Of a stretch of DNA of 64,000 bases, positions 17,524-25,700 are shown one piece after another (positions within the stretch are counted from its first letter, which is position 1; each line of letters starts with the position of its first letter). The notes below the pieces were generated by a model that was not told the DNA's origin, ran no database searches, and was given only the letters and a program-made list of their open reading frames with translations. Origin of the DNA: Polynucleobacter sp. Tro8-14-1 (lineage in GTDB: Bacteria; Pseudomonadota; Gammaproteobacteria; Burkholderiales; Burkholderiaceae); NCBI RefSeq assembly GCF_018881655.1, contig NZ_JACVPX010000005.1:155343-219342 (forward strand), in the 5' to 3' direction. A program made the translations under genes and the position numbers.

Positions 17524-18579
17524 ATGAGTACCAAGCTATATGAACCACTTTCCTTATCCGCTCAAACGGCTTATGCCGAACTGCAGGATCAATTACGCAT
17601 TCAAAATATTGATCAATTTAAAGAATTGCCGGGTGCATTTCACAAGCAGGTTCAAAAAGGTAAAGCCTATATTTATTACGGCTATCGTGATATTGATGGC
17701 GTAGGTCGTATGGCTTACGTAGGTCCTGAAGATCAGCGCGTGACTCACCTCATTGAAAAATATCAAGCTTTGAAGACGGGAGATTATTTAAGTAGGATTA
17801 AAGGGTTGGCACAATCTGCGGAGGTGCTTGGCTGTGGGTCTGCGTTAACTAAGCACTTTCGCGTAGTGAATCGTTTGCGGCAGTATGGTTTTTTTAGTGC
17901 CGGTGGGATATTAATTGGGACGCATGCATTTCTTGCTATGGGAAATATGTTGGGTGTGAAATGGTTAACATCTAATACAACGATGGATGTAGATTTTGCC
18001 CATGCGGGAAAAAATGTTTCAATTGCGCTGGGTGCAAATGTGAAAATCTCGGTGCACGATGCTTTAAATTCCTTGGAGATGGGGCTGTTGCCAATTGCTG
18101 AGTTTTCAGGAAAAACAGGCGCACAATATCGAAATCCTAAGGACCCAGAGTTGCGACTAGATTTTGTAACTCCACAAACTAGAAGTGGTGGGCCGGTAGT
18201 GTTGCCTGAATTGGGTCTGACTCTGGAATGCCTAAAATTTATGGAGTTTTCCCTGGTAAGTACCACGCAGGCTGTTCTCTTATCTAAGGGGGGTGGTGCT
18301 TGTATTGTGAATATCCCGGCCCCTGAGCGTTACGCAATACATAAGTTAATTGTTTATGGGGAGCGCCCTATTAATGAGCGTGTAAAAGCAAACAAGGACT
18401 TGGGTCAAGCTGCAGCAATTTTCAAAGTGCTATTTGACGGAGGTAATGGTGATTTAGTGAGGCAGGCATGGACTGATGCAATTTCACGTGGTCCTGGTTG
18501 GGTAAGACGCTTAAACCAAGGTAAGACTGCATTGCTAAAGCAGTATCCAGAACTATTAGATCTAGCAAATGTGAGATAG
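17524..18579 (+). CDS. GSU2403-family nucleotidyltransferase-fold protein
   Basis: A 351-residue protein when started at the ATG at 17524. The upstream ATG at 17476 would place the first 16 codons inside the palindromic promoter. A winged-helix-like N-terminal part (QDQLRIQNIDQFKELPGAFHKQ) is followed by YIYYGYRDIDGVGRMAYVGP. A nucleotidyltransferase-like core follows (GFFSAGGILIGTHAFLAMGNMLGVKW, TMDVDFAHAG, LRLDFVTP). This matches my memory of the GSU2403/NTP_transf_8 family of unknown function. The fold and small-module context resemble AbiEii/MenT-type toxins, but no antitoxin partner is adjacent. Confidence 0.65.
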   Translation: MSTKLYEPLSLSAQTAYAELQDQLRIQNIDQFKELPGAFHKQVQKGKAYIYYGYRDIDGVGRMAYVGPEDQRVTHLIEKYQALKTGDYLSRIKGLAQSAEVLGCGSALTKHFRVVNRLRQYGFFSAGGILIGTHAFLAMGNMLGVKWLTSNTTMDVDFAHAGKNVSIALGANVKISVHDALNSLEMGLLPIAEFSGKTGAQYRNPKDPELRLDFVTPQTRSGGPVVLPELGLTLECLKFMEFSLVSTTQAVLLSKGGGACIVNIPAPERYAIHKLIVYGERPINERVKANKDLGQAAAIFKVLFDGGNGDLVRQAWTDAISRGPGWVRRLNQGKTALLKQYPELLDLANVR

Positions 18580-18593
18580 ATTTTAAATCTAGC

Positions 18594-19631
18594 TCAGAAA
18601 ATATTTGGCTCAATCTGTAAACTGACTCCAAACTCTGCGCGTACTTTGTCTTGTATGCATTTAGCAAGACCAAGAATGTCTTGAGCACTACCGCCACCAT
18701 GATTGACTAGCACCAGTGCTTGGTTTTCATAAACGCCGACCGAGCCCATGCGCTGACCCTTAAAACCACATTGATCAATGAGCCATCCAGCTGCCAGTTT
18801 GCGCTTGCCTGGTGCGTCGGGATATGACACTAGGTTAGCATGGGATTGGAGCAAAGTTTCATATTGTTCATTTGGAACAATCGGATTCTGAAAGAAGCTA
18901 CCTGCATTGCCGATTACTTTCGGGTCAGGCAATTTATGTGTACGGATCTTACAAACCGCTAGGAAAATTTCTTCTGCACTGGGATTGGAGTTTTTAGCAA
19001 ATTGTTTTGCTAAATCCGCGTAATGAATGCGTGCATTCCAGCTCTTGGGGATTCTAAAAACGACCTTTGTCACAATAAAGCGCTGGGGATTTTGCTTGAA
19101 GTAGCTATCGCGATAAGCAAAGTGGCAGGCCTCTTTTGCGAGGGTGACAAAGGCATGATCTTTCGTATCAAAGGCTTCGATACGATCGATGTAATCGCCG
19201 ATCTCAACACCGTAAGCCCCAATGTTTTGAATTGGTGCTGCTCCAACGGTTCCAGGGATGAGCGCTAAGTTTTCTAAACCGGGTAGATCATTCTCTAGGG
19301 TCCAGGCAACAAGTTCATGCCAATTCACACCACCACCCACAGCTAAAAGACTGGCATCCGCATCGCTGGCAATAATTTCTTGTCCGGCAATGTTCATGAG
19401 AAGGGTAGCCCCCGGCAGCTTGGCTGGGAGAATGACATTGCTGCCTCCACCCAAAACACGCCATGCTAGTTTTTGCTCGGCAATATCGGAGATGACTCCC
19501 GGAATTTGCTCGGACGCGGTAATTTCATATGCCAGTTCCGCACTGGCCTCAAAGCCAAAGGTATTGCGCTGCTTCAAACCCAAATTAGGGATTGATTTTG
19601 CTGGCAAGGGCGCATTTTGAGCACGGTTCAT
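18594..19631 (-). CDS. murB: UDP-N-acetylenolpyruvoylglucosamine reductase MurB
   Basis: A FAD enzyme of 345 residues that reduces UDP-GlcNAc-enolpyruvate to UDP-MurNAc in peptidoglycan synthesis. FAD-binding motifs are WRVLGGGSNVILP (about 56-68) and IPGTVGAAPIQNIGAYGVEIGD (about 125-146). The proton-donor serine lies in GNAGSFFQNP, and the C-terminal glutamate is in LQIEPNIF. It is the type I form. It converges with the nucleotidyltransferase-fold gene across a 14-base gap and is divergent from the YajQ-family gene. Confidence 0.95.
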   Translation of the reverse strand: MNRAQNAPLPAKSIPNLGLKQRNTFGFEASAELAYEITASEQIPGVISDIAEQKLAWRVLGGGSNVILPAKLPGATLLMNIAGQEIIASDADASLLAVGGGVNWHELVAWTLENDLPGLENLALIPGTVGAAPIQNIGAYGVEIGDYIDRIEAFDTKDHAFVTLAKEACHFAYRDSYFKQNPQRFIVTKVVFRIPKSWNARIHYADLAKQFAKNSNPSAEEIFLAVCKIRTHKLPDPKVIGNAGSFFQNPIVPNEQYETLLQSHANLVSYPDAPGKRKLAAGWLIDQCGFKGQRMGSVGVYENQALVLVNHGGGSAQDILGLAKCIQDKVRAEFGVSLQIEPNIF

Positions 19632-19757
19632 GCCACAATCTTATTCGTAAAAGAATCTAGCGAATATTTTTTAGGTGCAAAACTTGTAAAAGTCTCCAAA
19701 ATATCTAGAAAATATGAAGATTGCTTGAATATTTACCAAAAAATATAGGGAGTAAAA

Positions 19758-20243
19758 ATGCCAACATTTGACGTAGTTTGTGAGCCGGACATGATTGAAC
19801 TCAAAAATGCTGTCGAGCAATCTAATAAAGAAATTACCAATCGTTTTGACTTTAAGGGCTCCGATAGCCGTGTAGAGCAAAAGGATGAAACTTTAATCTT
19901 GTTTGGCGATGACGACTTTAAATTAGGCCAAGTGCGTGATGTGTTGATTAGCAAAATGGCTAAGCGCAATGTGGACGTGCGTTATCTCAAAGATGACAAA
20001 ACAGAAACTATTGGCAGTGATAAGCGCAAGCAGACTATGAAGATCCAAAAGGGTATTACTTCAGACCTGGCTAAAAAGGTAGTCCGCATCATCAAAGACA
20101 GCAAGCTCAAAGTACAAGCCAGTATTCAGGGTGATGCAGTACGTGTCACTGGCGCTAAGCGTGATGACTTGCAAGAAACTATGGCTCTGCTCAAAAAAGA
20201 AGTTACCGAAGCGCCATTAGGCTTTAATAATTTCCGTGACTAA
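19758..20243 (+). CDS. YajQ-family cyclic-di-GMP-binding protein
   Basis: A protein of 161 residues covering the whole YajQ/DUF520 family, starting [21 protein letters not shown] and ending [10 protein letters not shown], both highly conserved ends. Internal FDFKGSDS and [29 protein letters not shown] segments fit the two-subdomain fold. Some members bind c-di-GMP or nucleic acid and act with a transcription factor. The role in this organism is not known. A GGAG site precedes the ATG. Confidence 0.93.
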   Translation: MPTFDVVCEPDMIELKNAVEQSNKEITNRFDFKGSDSRVEQKDETLILFGDDDFKLGQVRDVLISKMAKRNVDVRYLKDDKTETIGSDKRKQTMKIQKGITSDLAKKVVRIIKDSKLKVQASIQGDAVRVTGAKRDDLQETMALLKKEVTEAPLGFNNFRD

Positions 20244-20285
20244 TGTGATGTTTGAGGGGGTATAAGAGACCCCTTGCTTTATAGG

Positions 20286-20314
20286 TGCATGTATATTATG
20301 ATAATATACATGCA
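20286..20314. promoter_or_regulatory. Perfect 29-bp palindrome, brnTA operator/promoter
   Basis: TGCATGTATATTAT, a central G, and ATAATATACATGCA form 14-bp perfect arms. The palindrome includes -10-like sequence (for example TAATAT at 20302-20307), and its last base is the A of the brnT ATG. Repression by the BrnTA complex at this site is the natural reading. The message would have almost no leader. Confidence 0.7.
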
Positions 20315-20613
20315 TGATAGATTTTCACCGAATTACTGGGTTCCAGTGGGATGCTGGAAACGCTTGCAAGAGCGAAGAGAAGCATGGTGTAACTCAAGGA
20401 GAGGCAGAAGAAATTTTCTTTAATCAGCCCCTATTGGTTTCTGGTGATGAGAAGCATAGCGAAGATGAGCAACGTTATTTGGCTCTTGGTGTTACCTCGA
20501 TTGGTGAATTTTTGTCCGTAGTTTTTACCTTGCGAAAGAGTGGCACTTTAATTAGGGTGGTTTCCGCAAGGCCAATGAGTAAGAAAGAGAGGGCATTCTA
20601 TGAAAAAGCCTAG
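20314..20613 (+). CDS. brnT: BrnT-type ribonuclease toxin
   Basis: A toxin of 99 residues of the BrnT/DUF497 family, RelE-like mRNA-cleaving ribonucleases. Family features are FQWDAGNACKSEEKHGVTQGEAEEIFFN at the N-terminus, the EQRYLALGVTSIGEFLSVVFTLR core, and the C-terminal IRVVSARPMSKKERAFYE with the conserved arginines. The start codon sits at the edge of a 29-bp palindrome with no ribosome site upstream, so a leaderless start is likely. The gene overlaps brnA by 14 bases. Confidence 0.92.
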   Translation: MIDFHRITGFQWDAGNACKSEEKHGVTQGEAEEIFFNQPLLVSGDEKHSEDEQRYLALGVTSIGEFLSVVFTLRKSGTLIRVVSARPMSKKERAFYEKA

Positions 20614-20872
20614 CAAAACAATTCCTAAATTCAAGAGTGAAAAAGAAGAGCGCGCCTTCTGGGAGAAGAGTGATTCTTCAGAATATTTTGATTTGTCAAG
20701 GGCTGTAAGAGTCACAATGCCAAATCTGAAGCCAACAACCACTTCAATATCGCTCCGCTTATCCCAGAGTATTTTGGAGAATATTAAGTTGCAAGCGAAT
20801 AAGCTTGATGTGCCATATCAATCTTTGATGAAGATATGGCTTGCAGAAAAACTGGAAGAGGTTGCTAAGTAG
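20600..20872 (+). CDS. brnA: BrnA-type antitoxin
   Basis: An antitoxin of 90 residues that starts inside the end of brnT. The N-terminal part has FKSEKEERAFWEKSDSSEYFDLSRA, the toxin-wrapping region of the BrnA/CopG-like group. The C-terminal part, TTTSISLRLSQSILENIKLQANKLDVPYQSLMKIWLAEKL, is a ribbon-helix-helix DNA-binding domain. It should neutralise BrnT and, with it, bind the operator at 20286-20314. Gene order and overlap are typical of brnTA. Confidence 0.9.
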   Translation: MKKPSKTIPKFKSEKEERAFWEKSDSSEYFDLSRAVRVTMPNLKPTTTSISLRLSQSILENIKLQANKLDVPYQSLMKIWLAEKLEEVAK

Positions 20873-20910
20873 TTATTGATATTTGGCTGCCTAGAGCCAT
20901 GCAATCTTAA

Positions 20911-21843
20911 ATGCCAATCTCTAAAAACATCCAAAATCAGATAGCCCCAGCAAGTCAAGAAGCCATTGAGCGCTTCTGCGATGCTTGTTGGTTAGAAGAT
21001 GGCTTGGCTCAAAACAGCTTATCCGCATACCGCAGAGACTTATTGTTATTGGCCCAGTGGCTCTATAAAGACTCTGGAGCTGATCTGTACGGAGTGACAG
21101 AAAAAGATCTCACAGCCTATATTGCGCATCGACGTGCTGATAAAGCTACTACTGCTAATCGGCGCTTAACGGTTTTCAAGCGCTTCTATCGTCATGCACT
21201 CCGCATTAATTTGGTCAAGAGCGATCCTTGTATTGGATTACGTGCTGCTAAACAAGCGCTCCGTTTTCCGAAGACGTTAAGCGAAGATCAAGTCACTGCT
21301 TTACTTAATGCTCCCGATATTGAAACGCCATTAGGTCTGCGTGATCGCACCATGCTGGAGTTGATGTATGCCAGTGGCTTGCGTGTTTCAGAAATCGTTT
21401 CTTTAAAGACTGTTGCCCTTGGTTTAAATGAGGGTGTCGTGCGCGTAGTCAATGGCAAGGGCGGCAAAGAGCGCTTAGTGCCCTTTGGCGGTGAAGCAGG
21501 GCAGTGGTTACGACGCTATTTATCAGAAGCCCGCACTCCTTTGTTGGAAGGTAAAACGACTGATGCGGTTTTTGTGGGTCGCCATACTGGTACAGGCTTA
21601 ACCCGTCAGGCATTCTGGGCTTTGATTAAGCGCTACGCAACTGTGGCTAATATTCCGGTGGCGCTATCACCCCATACCCTGCGCCATGCATTTGCCACCC
21701 ATTTACTGAATCATGGTGCTGATTTAAGGGTGGTGCAGCTGCTTTTAGGGCACGCAGACATTTCCACTACCCAGATCTATACCCATGTGGCCAGGGAGAG
21801 ACTTAAATCCATCCATCAACAGCATCATCCTCGTGGCTCTTAG
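20911..21843 (+). CDS. xerD: Site-specific tyrosine recombinase XerD
   Basis: A recombinase of 310 residues that with XerC resolves chromosome dimers at dif. The N-terminal SAM-like core-binding domain (about 15-105) contains GLAQNSLSAYRRDLLLLAQWL. The catalytic domain shows Arg in YASGLRVSEIVSLK, Lys in NGKGGKERLVPFG, His-x-x-Arg in LSPHTLRHAFATHLL, and His plus the nucleophile Tyr in LLGHADISTTQIYTHV. It lies among housekeeping genes without phage neighbours or att-like repeats, so it is the cellular enzyme and not an integrase. Confidence 0.93.
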   Translation: MPISKNIQNQIAPASQEAIERFCDACWLEDGLAQNSLSAYRRDLLLLAQWLYKDSGADLYGVTEKDLTAYIAHRRADKATTANRRLTVFKRFYRHALRINLVKSDPCIGLRAAKQALRFPKTLSEDQVTALLNAPDIETPLGLRDRTMLELMYASGLRVSEIVSLKTVALGLNEGVVRVVNGKGGKERLVPFGGEAGQWLRRYLSEARTPLLEGKTTDAVFVGRHTGTGLTRQAFWALIKRYATVANIPVALSPHTLRHAFATHLLNHGADLRVVQLLLGHADISTTQIYTHVARERLKSIHQQHHPRGS

Positions 21844-21885
21844 GCTTCCGAGTTACTTCCCTCTACAAGTGTTTAAGATAGCGGT

Positions 21886-22518
21886 ATGGACCTTACCTTA
21901 GATCTCTTGCTTATCCCGATTGCCTATTTAATAGGCTCTATTTCTTTTGCAGTAGTGGTTAGCAAATGCATGCGCTTGCCGGATCCTCACTCTTATGGTT
22001 CGGGCAATCCTGGGGCAACCAATGTGCTGCGCACTGGCAATAAATTAGCCGCAGTGCTAACTCTGATCGGCGATGCTCTAAAGGGCTACTTTGCCGTCAT
22101 GCTGGCTCGAGTTTTACTTGGAGATGAATCCCTCACCTCCACCATGAGCTCCTGGCTCTTATGCGGTGTAGTCATCGCGGTGTTCTTGGGTCATCTCTTC
22201 CCGATATTCCACGGCTTTAAGGGTGGCAAAGGTGTGGCAACCGCTTGCGGTATTTTGTTTGGTATTAACTGGATCTTGGGATTAGCCACACTGAGTACTT
22301 GGATTATTGTCGCTGCGTTCATGCGTTACTCATCTCTAGCAGCTTTAGCTGCTGCGATATTTGGTCCAATCTATTTTGTTTTCTTATTCGGCTTTCAGCC
22401 GATGGGCATTGCATTACTGATCGTTTGCCTATTACTTATTTGGCGTCATCGTAGCAATATACAAAATTTGCTCAATGGCACTGAGAGCCGCATTGGTAGT
22501 AAGAAAAGTCCAAAATAA
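21886..22518 (+). CDS. plsY: Glycerol-3-phosphate acyltransferase PlsY
   Basis: An integral membrane enzyme of 210 residues that transfers acyl from acyl-phosphate to glycerol-3-phosphate, the first step of phospholipid synthesis. About five transmembrane segments are visible. The three conserved loops are present: [15 protein letters not shown] (about 37-51), [21 protein letters not shown] (about 106-126), and a C-terminal [18 protein letters not shown]. Length is typical. Confidence 0.95.
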   Translation: MDLTLDLLLIPIAYLIGSISFAVVVSKCMRLPDPHSYGSGNPGATNVLRTGNKLAAVLTLIGDALKGYFAVMLARVLLGDESLTSTMSSWLLCGVVIAVFLGHLFPIFHGFKGGKGVATACGILFGINWILGLATLSTWIIVAAFMRYSSLAALAAAIFGPIYFVFLFGFQPMGIALLIVCLLLIWRHRSNIQNLLNGTESRIGSKKSPK

Positions 22519-22562
22519 GCACTCCTACTTCTCGCAAATAATTTCACTTTAATAAGGCCATC

Positions 22563-22934
22563 ATGACTATTGCTTATGCGTGCATTCTCTTTATGGGGCT
22601 ACTTCCCTATGTTGCTGCCGGTATCGCCAAAAAAGGCTTTGAAGGCTATGACAACGGTATGCCAAGACAATGGCTTGCTAAACAAACTGGTTTTAGGGCG
22701 CGCGCCAATGCGGCTCAAGCCAATATATTTGAGTCGCTCCCTTTTTTCTTTGCCGCTGTCATCATTGCATCCCTAGCGCATGCCCCACAGGACAGAATTG
22801 ATCTCCTGGCAATCGGATTTGTGATTGCGCGTATTGCTTACCTTGTTTGCTATATCGCTGATTGGCCAACTACCCGTTCCACGGTTTGGTTGTTTGGCAT
22901 GATTTGCGTAGTTGCCTTGTTCTTCCAGATTTAA
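22563..22934 (+). CDS. MAPEG-family small membrane protein
   Basis: A 123-residue protein with four hydrophobic segments and the MAPEG hallmark RANAAQANIFESLPFFFAAVIIAS at about 47-70. The family includes glutathione S-transferase-like and eicosanoid enzymes. Bacterial members are mostly uncharacterised, and a substrate cannot be deduced. It stands between plsY (44 bases upstream) and folE (51 bases downstream), all on the same strand. Confidence 0.85.
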   Translation: MTIAYACILFMGLLPYVAAGIAKKGFEGYDNGMPRQWLAKQTGFRARANAAQANIFESLPFFFAAVIIASLAHAPQDRIDLLAIGFVIARIAYLVCYIADWPTTRSTVWLFGMICVVALFFQI

Positions 22935-22985
22935 ATACAAAAAATACAAAACTTATTCTTAAAATATTCGAGACAAAAACTTTAT

Positions 22986-23738
22986 ATGCCCATTAAAAAA
23001 ACACCAGCCAAAAAAGTGGCCAGTAAAGCTGTGACAAAAAAAGTAAATAGCAAAGAAGATTCGGGCACTCCACTATCAGTAGTCATTCGTCGTCGTATTG
23101 AAGCGCAAAAAGCACGTTTTCATGCGAATGACAATATCTCTGCGTTTATTAAGCCAGGTGAGTTAGAGGGTTTGGTGGATGAAGTTGCGGAGAAGATGCA
23201 GGCTGTTCTAGAAAGTCTTGTGATCGATACTGAGAATGATCACAATACTCAAAATACCAGTCGTCGTGTAGCGAAGATGTATGTCCAAGAGGTCTTTAAT
23301 GGCCGCTATGTGGATCAACCGACCTTAACGAAGTTTCCGAATGTGAGCCGTTTAAATGAGCTCATGATTATTGGGCCTATTACTGTTCGTAGCGCCTGCT
23401 CACACCACTTATGTCCCATCATGGGTCGTATCTGGATTGGCGTATTGCCAAGCAAGGAGTCTGCTTTGATTGGCCTTTCCAAATACTCACGTTTGACTGA
23501 ATGGGTAATGTGTCGCCCGCAGATTCAGGAAGAGGCGGTAGTAGAGCTAGCTGACATGCTCGAGAAAAAGATCAAACCTATTGGCGTAGCTGTCGTGATG
23601 GATGCCGATCACTTCTGCATGCAATGGCGTGGGGTTAAAGACCGCGACTCTAAGATGATCAATAGTGTCATGCGTGGCGCCTTCTTAAAAGACTCTAATT
23701 TGCGTCGTGAGTTCTTGGCTCTCATTGACCGAAAATAG
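22986..23738 (+). CDS. folE: GTP cyclohydrolase I FolE (divergent form)
   Basis: Converts GTP to dihydroneopterin triphosphate, the first step of folate synthesis. Length is 250 residues because of a 60-residue Lys-rich N-terminal extension (KKTPAKKVASKAVTKKV). The catalytic domain has NTSRRVAKMYVQEVFNGRY (about 95-113), the zinc cysteine and histidines in SACSHHLCPIMGRIWIG (about 136-152), RPQIQEEAV near 178, and the second zinc cysteine in DADHFCMQWRGVKD near 208. The motif context is unlike the E. coli enzyme (CEHH), so this is a divergent T-fold subgroup. Confidence 0.85.
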   Translation: MPIKKTPAKKVASKAVTKKVNSKEDSGTPLSVVIRRRIEAQKARFHANDNISAFIKPGELEGLVDEVAEKMQAVLESLVIDTENDHNTQNTSRRVAKMYVQEVFNGRYVDQPTLTKFPNVSRLNELMIIGPITVRSACSHHLCPIMGRIWIGVLPSKESALIGLSKYSRLTEWVMCRPQIQEEAVVELADMLEKKIKPIGVAVVMDADHFCMQWRGVKDRDSKMINSVMRGAFLKDSNLRREFLALIDRK

Positions 23739-23742
23739 GCCA

Positions 23743-24681
23743 ATGAAAAAACTCCTCATTCTGTTAATCGTCTCGCTGGTTGGCTGTACAGTCGGCCCTC
23801 AGCGACAGGATTACCAAACGGCCATGAATGAAGGGGTAGAATCACCGTTCTTTTATATTCCGGCGCTAAATCAAAAAGATTATGAGGATCGCACTTGGAT
23901 TCTTTTGGCGGAATCTCAGTCTAAGGTCTGGTTTTATGACCCCTACACCTTAAGCGAGGATGAAGAGGGTATTGTTACTTTTGATGCATTCTTTTCCCCT
24001 AGAGAGAAAAATACTCTAGCGCCGTATAACGCTACTATCGTCGGCCCTTATCGCCAGAAGATTGATTGCTTTGCCAATTACCAGTGGTCAGAAACTCTCT
24101 ACACCCAAAATATCGTTTCCAAGGCGCCTCTAGTGGGCGACACCAAGCCAGTCAATGGTTCTGGCTGGGTTAAGATTGCCCCAAGAACCGCTATGGCCTA
24201 TATGCGTTCCCGAGTATGTGGCAGAAAATTTATTGATGATCAGAACATCAATTACTTTTTGTATCAAGATAGCTCATTGCCAGCCCCCGTTGCCAAGAAA
24301 GCCCCAGTTGAAGTCTTTGATGAAAAGCTTAATAAGCAGATAGCACCTCCTAAGGAAGATGCAGTTGTTGAATCAACCGATGCGAAACCACCAGTTTTCT
24401 ATGAAGTCATTAATAATGAAGTCACTATTGTTGATGTCAAGAAAGATATCCGCCAATTGAGGTTGAGCTCTTACTTCTTAAATAAAGATTTTCCTAAGCA
24501 AGCGGATTATGTATTTACGGCAAATTGCCAAAGCAATACTTATGCCCTGACCGCTCAGGGGAAAAGTGAAAAGTCTGGCGGGGCAGTTGGTGCAAAAGAT
24601 TCTTTAGCGGCGGTGGCATTTAATCGTGCCTGCGGAGATCATGGCAATTACATGAAGTTAGCCAGCAAGGGAAGTAGATGA
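23743..24681 (+). CDS. Predicted lipoprotein with surface-adhesin-E-like domain
   Basis: A protein of 312 residues from the ATG at 23743, which gives a proper lipoprotein signal MKKLLILLIVSLVGC with Cys at 15. An upstream in-frame start would bury the signal inside the folE end. Residues about 45-170 (RTWILLAESQSKVWFYD, IDCFANYQWSETLY, GWVKIAPRTAMAYMRSRVC) resemble surface-adhesin protein E domains. A proline/charged linker and a second Cys-containing C-terminal segment follow. The gene overlaps the next small lipoprotein by four bases. Function unknown. Confidence 0.65.
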   Translation: MKKLLILLIVSLVGCTVGPQRQDYQTAMNEGVESPFFYIPALNQKDYEDRTWILLAESQSKVWFYDPYTLSEDEEGIVTFDAFFSPREKNTLAPYNATIVGPYRQKIDCFANYQWSETLYTQNIVSKAPLVGDTKPVNGSGWVKIAPRTAMAYMRSRVCGRKFIDDQNINYFLYQDSSLPAPVAKKAPVEVFDEKLNKQIAPPKEDAVVESTDAKPPVFYEVINNEVTIVDVKKDIRQLRLSSYFLNKDFPKQADYVFTANCQSNTYALTAQGKSEKSGGAVGAKDSLAAVAFNRACGDHGNYMKLASKGSR

Positions 24682-24905
24682 CAAAAGCATTATTCAGGGC
24701 AACACAAGCTTTCTGGATCATCTCCATGCTGGGGATGCTTATCGCTTGCTCCAGTTTCCCTTCTGAAAATGAGGATCCTGCAAAGAATAATAAAGCGACT
24801 TATAACAAGGACCTCAGGGACTGCCAAGAAGACTACCCAGAAGCGGGCTCAGGTGTGCATATCAGGCAATGGATCAATTGCATGAATTTGAAGGGCTGGA
24901 AATAG
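24678..24905 (+). CDS. Small predicted lipoprotein
   Basis: A 75-residue protein with a signal peptide ending in the lipobox MLIAC (Cys about 24). A mature part of about 50 residues contains two further cysteines (DCQEDYP, WINCMNLKGWK), which could form a disulphide. The start overlaps the preceding lipoprotein stop (ATGA), so they are probably translated together. I do not recognise a family. The ending INCMNLKGW is common in small periplasmic proteins. Confidence 0.65.
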   Translation: MTKALFRATQAFWIISMLGMLIACSSFPSENEDPAKNNKATYNKDLRDCQEDYPEAGSGVHIRQWINCMNLKGWK

Positions 24906-24984
24906 CTTCTCTTCGAAGTAACTTGTTTCTTTTTGGGTGTTGAAATAAGTCTTATCTTTCCCGGCAATCTTGCATTGCAATATT

Positions 24985-24999
24985 TGAGAATAATTCTCA
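24985..24999. promoter_or_regulatory. Fur-box-like palindrome upstream of the HiPIP gene
   Basis: TGAGAATAATTCTCA is a perfect 7-1-7 palindrome. It matches the Fur core TGATAATnATTATCA except for one symmetric substitution (T to G, with its partner A to C). It lies 132 bases before the HiPIP start. This suggests iron-responsive control, by analogy with Fur sites of other Proteobacteria. Confidence 0.55.
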
Positions 25000-25131
25000 T
25001 CTATATCTCCATATAAATCATGGACTTACATGCTAGCTGGATAGATTAATTCTTCTCCACTATGATCACCTTTAGTTTTTAGGGTGCATTGTCATTGCAC
25101 AACATTCGCTGTTTTATTTTTTGGAGAATCC

Positions 25132-25440
25132 ATGAAAAATAGTCGTCGCCAATTTATGATTTTGTCTGCTGCTGGTGCTTGTACATTGGCTTTGAACGGT
25201 AAAGTTCAAGCTCAAGCTATGGTTGCAGAAACTGATCCACAAGCTGCTGCATTGGGCTATAAGGCTGATGCCTCCAAGGTAGATAAAGCAAAGTACGCTA
25301 AGTACGCTGCTGGACAGCAGTGCAGCAGCTGCGCCTTGTTCCAGGGTAAAGCTGATGCAGCTGCTGGCGGTTGTGCCTTATTTGCGGGCAAGCAAGTTTC
25401 AGCCAAGGGCTGGTGCTCTGCTTACGCTAAGAAGGCTTAA
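25132..25440 (+). CDS. hip: High-potential iron-sulfur protein (HiPIP), Tat-exported
   Basis: A periplasmic electron carrier of 102 residues from the ATG at 25132, which has a GGAG site at 25123-25126. A twin-arginine signal with RRQFMILSAAGACTLAL fits export of a folded cluster protein. Four cysteines near the C-terminus (CSSC, GGCALFAG, GWCSAY) with the aromatic surroundings of HiPIP would hold a 4Fe-4S cluster. HiPIPs in related bacteria pass electrons to oxidases. A Fur-like palindrome upstream and a strong terminator downstream make it a single-gene transcript. Confidence 0.9.
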   Translation: MKNSRRQFMILSAAGACTLALNGKVQAQAMVAETDPQAAALGYKADASKVDKAKYAKYAAGQQCSSCALFQGKADAAAGGCALFAGKQVSAKGWCSAYAKKA

Positions 25441-25477
25441 TTCAAAGCTCTCAAAGCCAATCGGTATTCCGATGAAT

Positions 25478-25505
25478 AAAAATGACCGCTTAGGCGGTCA
25501 TTTTT
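25478..25505. terminator. Rho-independent terminator after HiPIP
   Basis: A 12-bp perfect stem, AAAAATGACCGC paired with GCGGTCATTTTT, with loop TTAG. The A/T ends make it work in both directions. It begins 38 bases after the HiPIP stop. Confidence 0.9.
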
Positions 25506-25700
25506 ATTGCCAAAAAGGACCTTATTTAAGGGGCGCTATCGTACAAGGGTAGTCCCGGCTTGTTTCTTGTAGCCATATTGAAAAACTATGCTTTAAGTAC
25601 AGTTATTTCATTTGTTTCACTTATTAAATTAGTTGCATTACACTAAGTGCAGATCTTCAAAGAAAGATTGCAACTAGATATCCTCACGTATGGAGTAAAA

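Noticed and set aside
18577..18591. 15-base palindrome at the convergent ends of the nucleotidyltransferase-fold gene and murB as a terminator
   Set aside because: Weak AT-only stem with single-base centre and no T-run.
20911..21843. Tyrosine recombinase as a phage or island integrase
   Set aside because: It matches XerD in length and motifs, and there are no phage genes, tRNA or direct repeats beside it.
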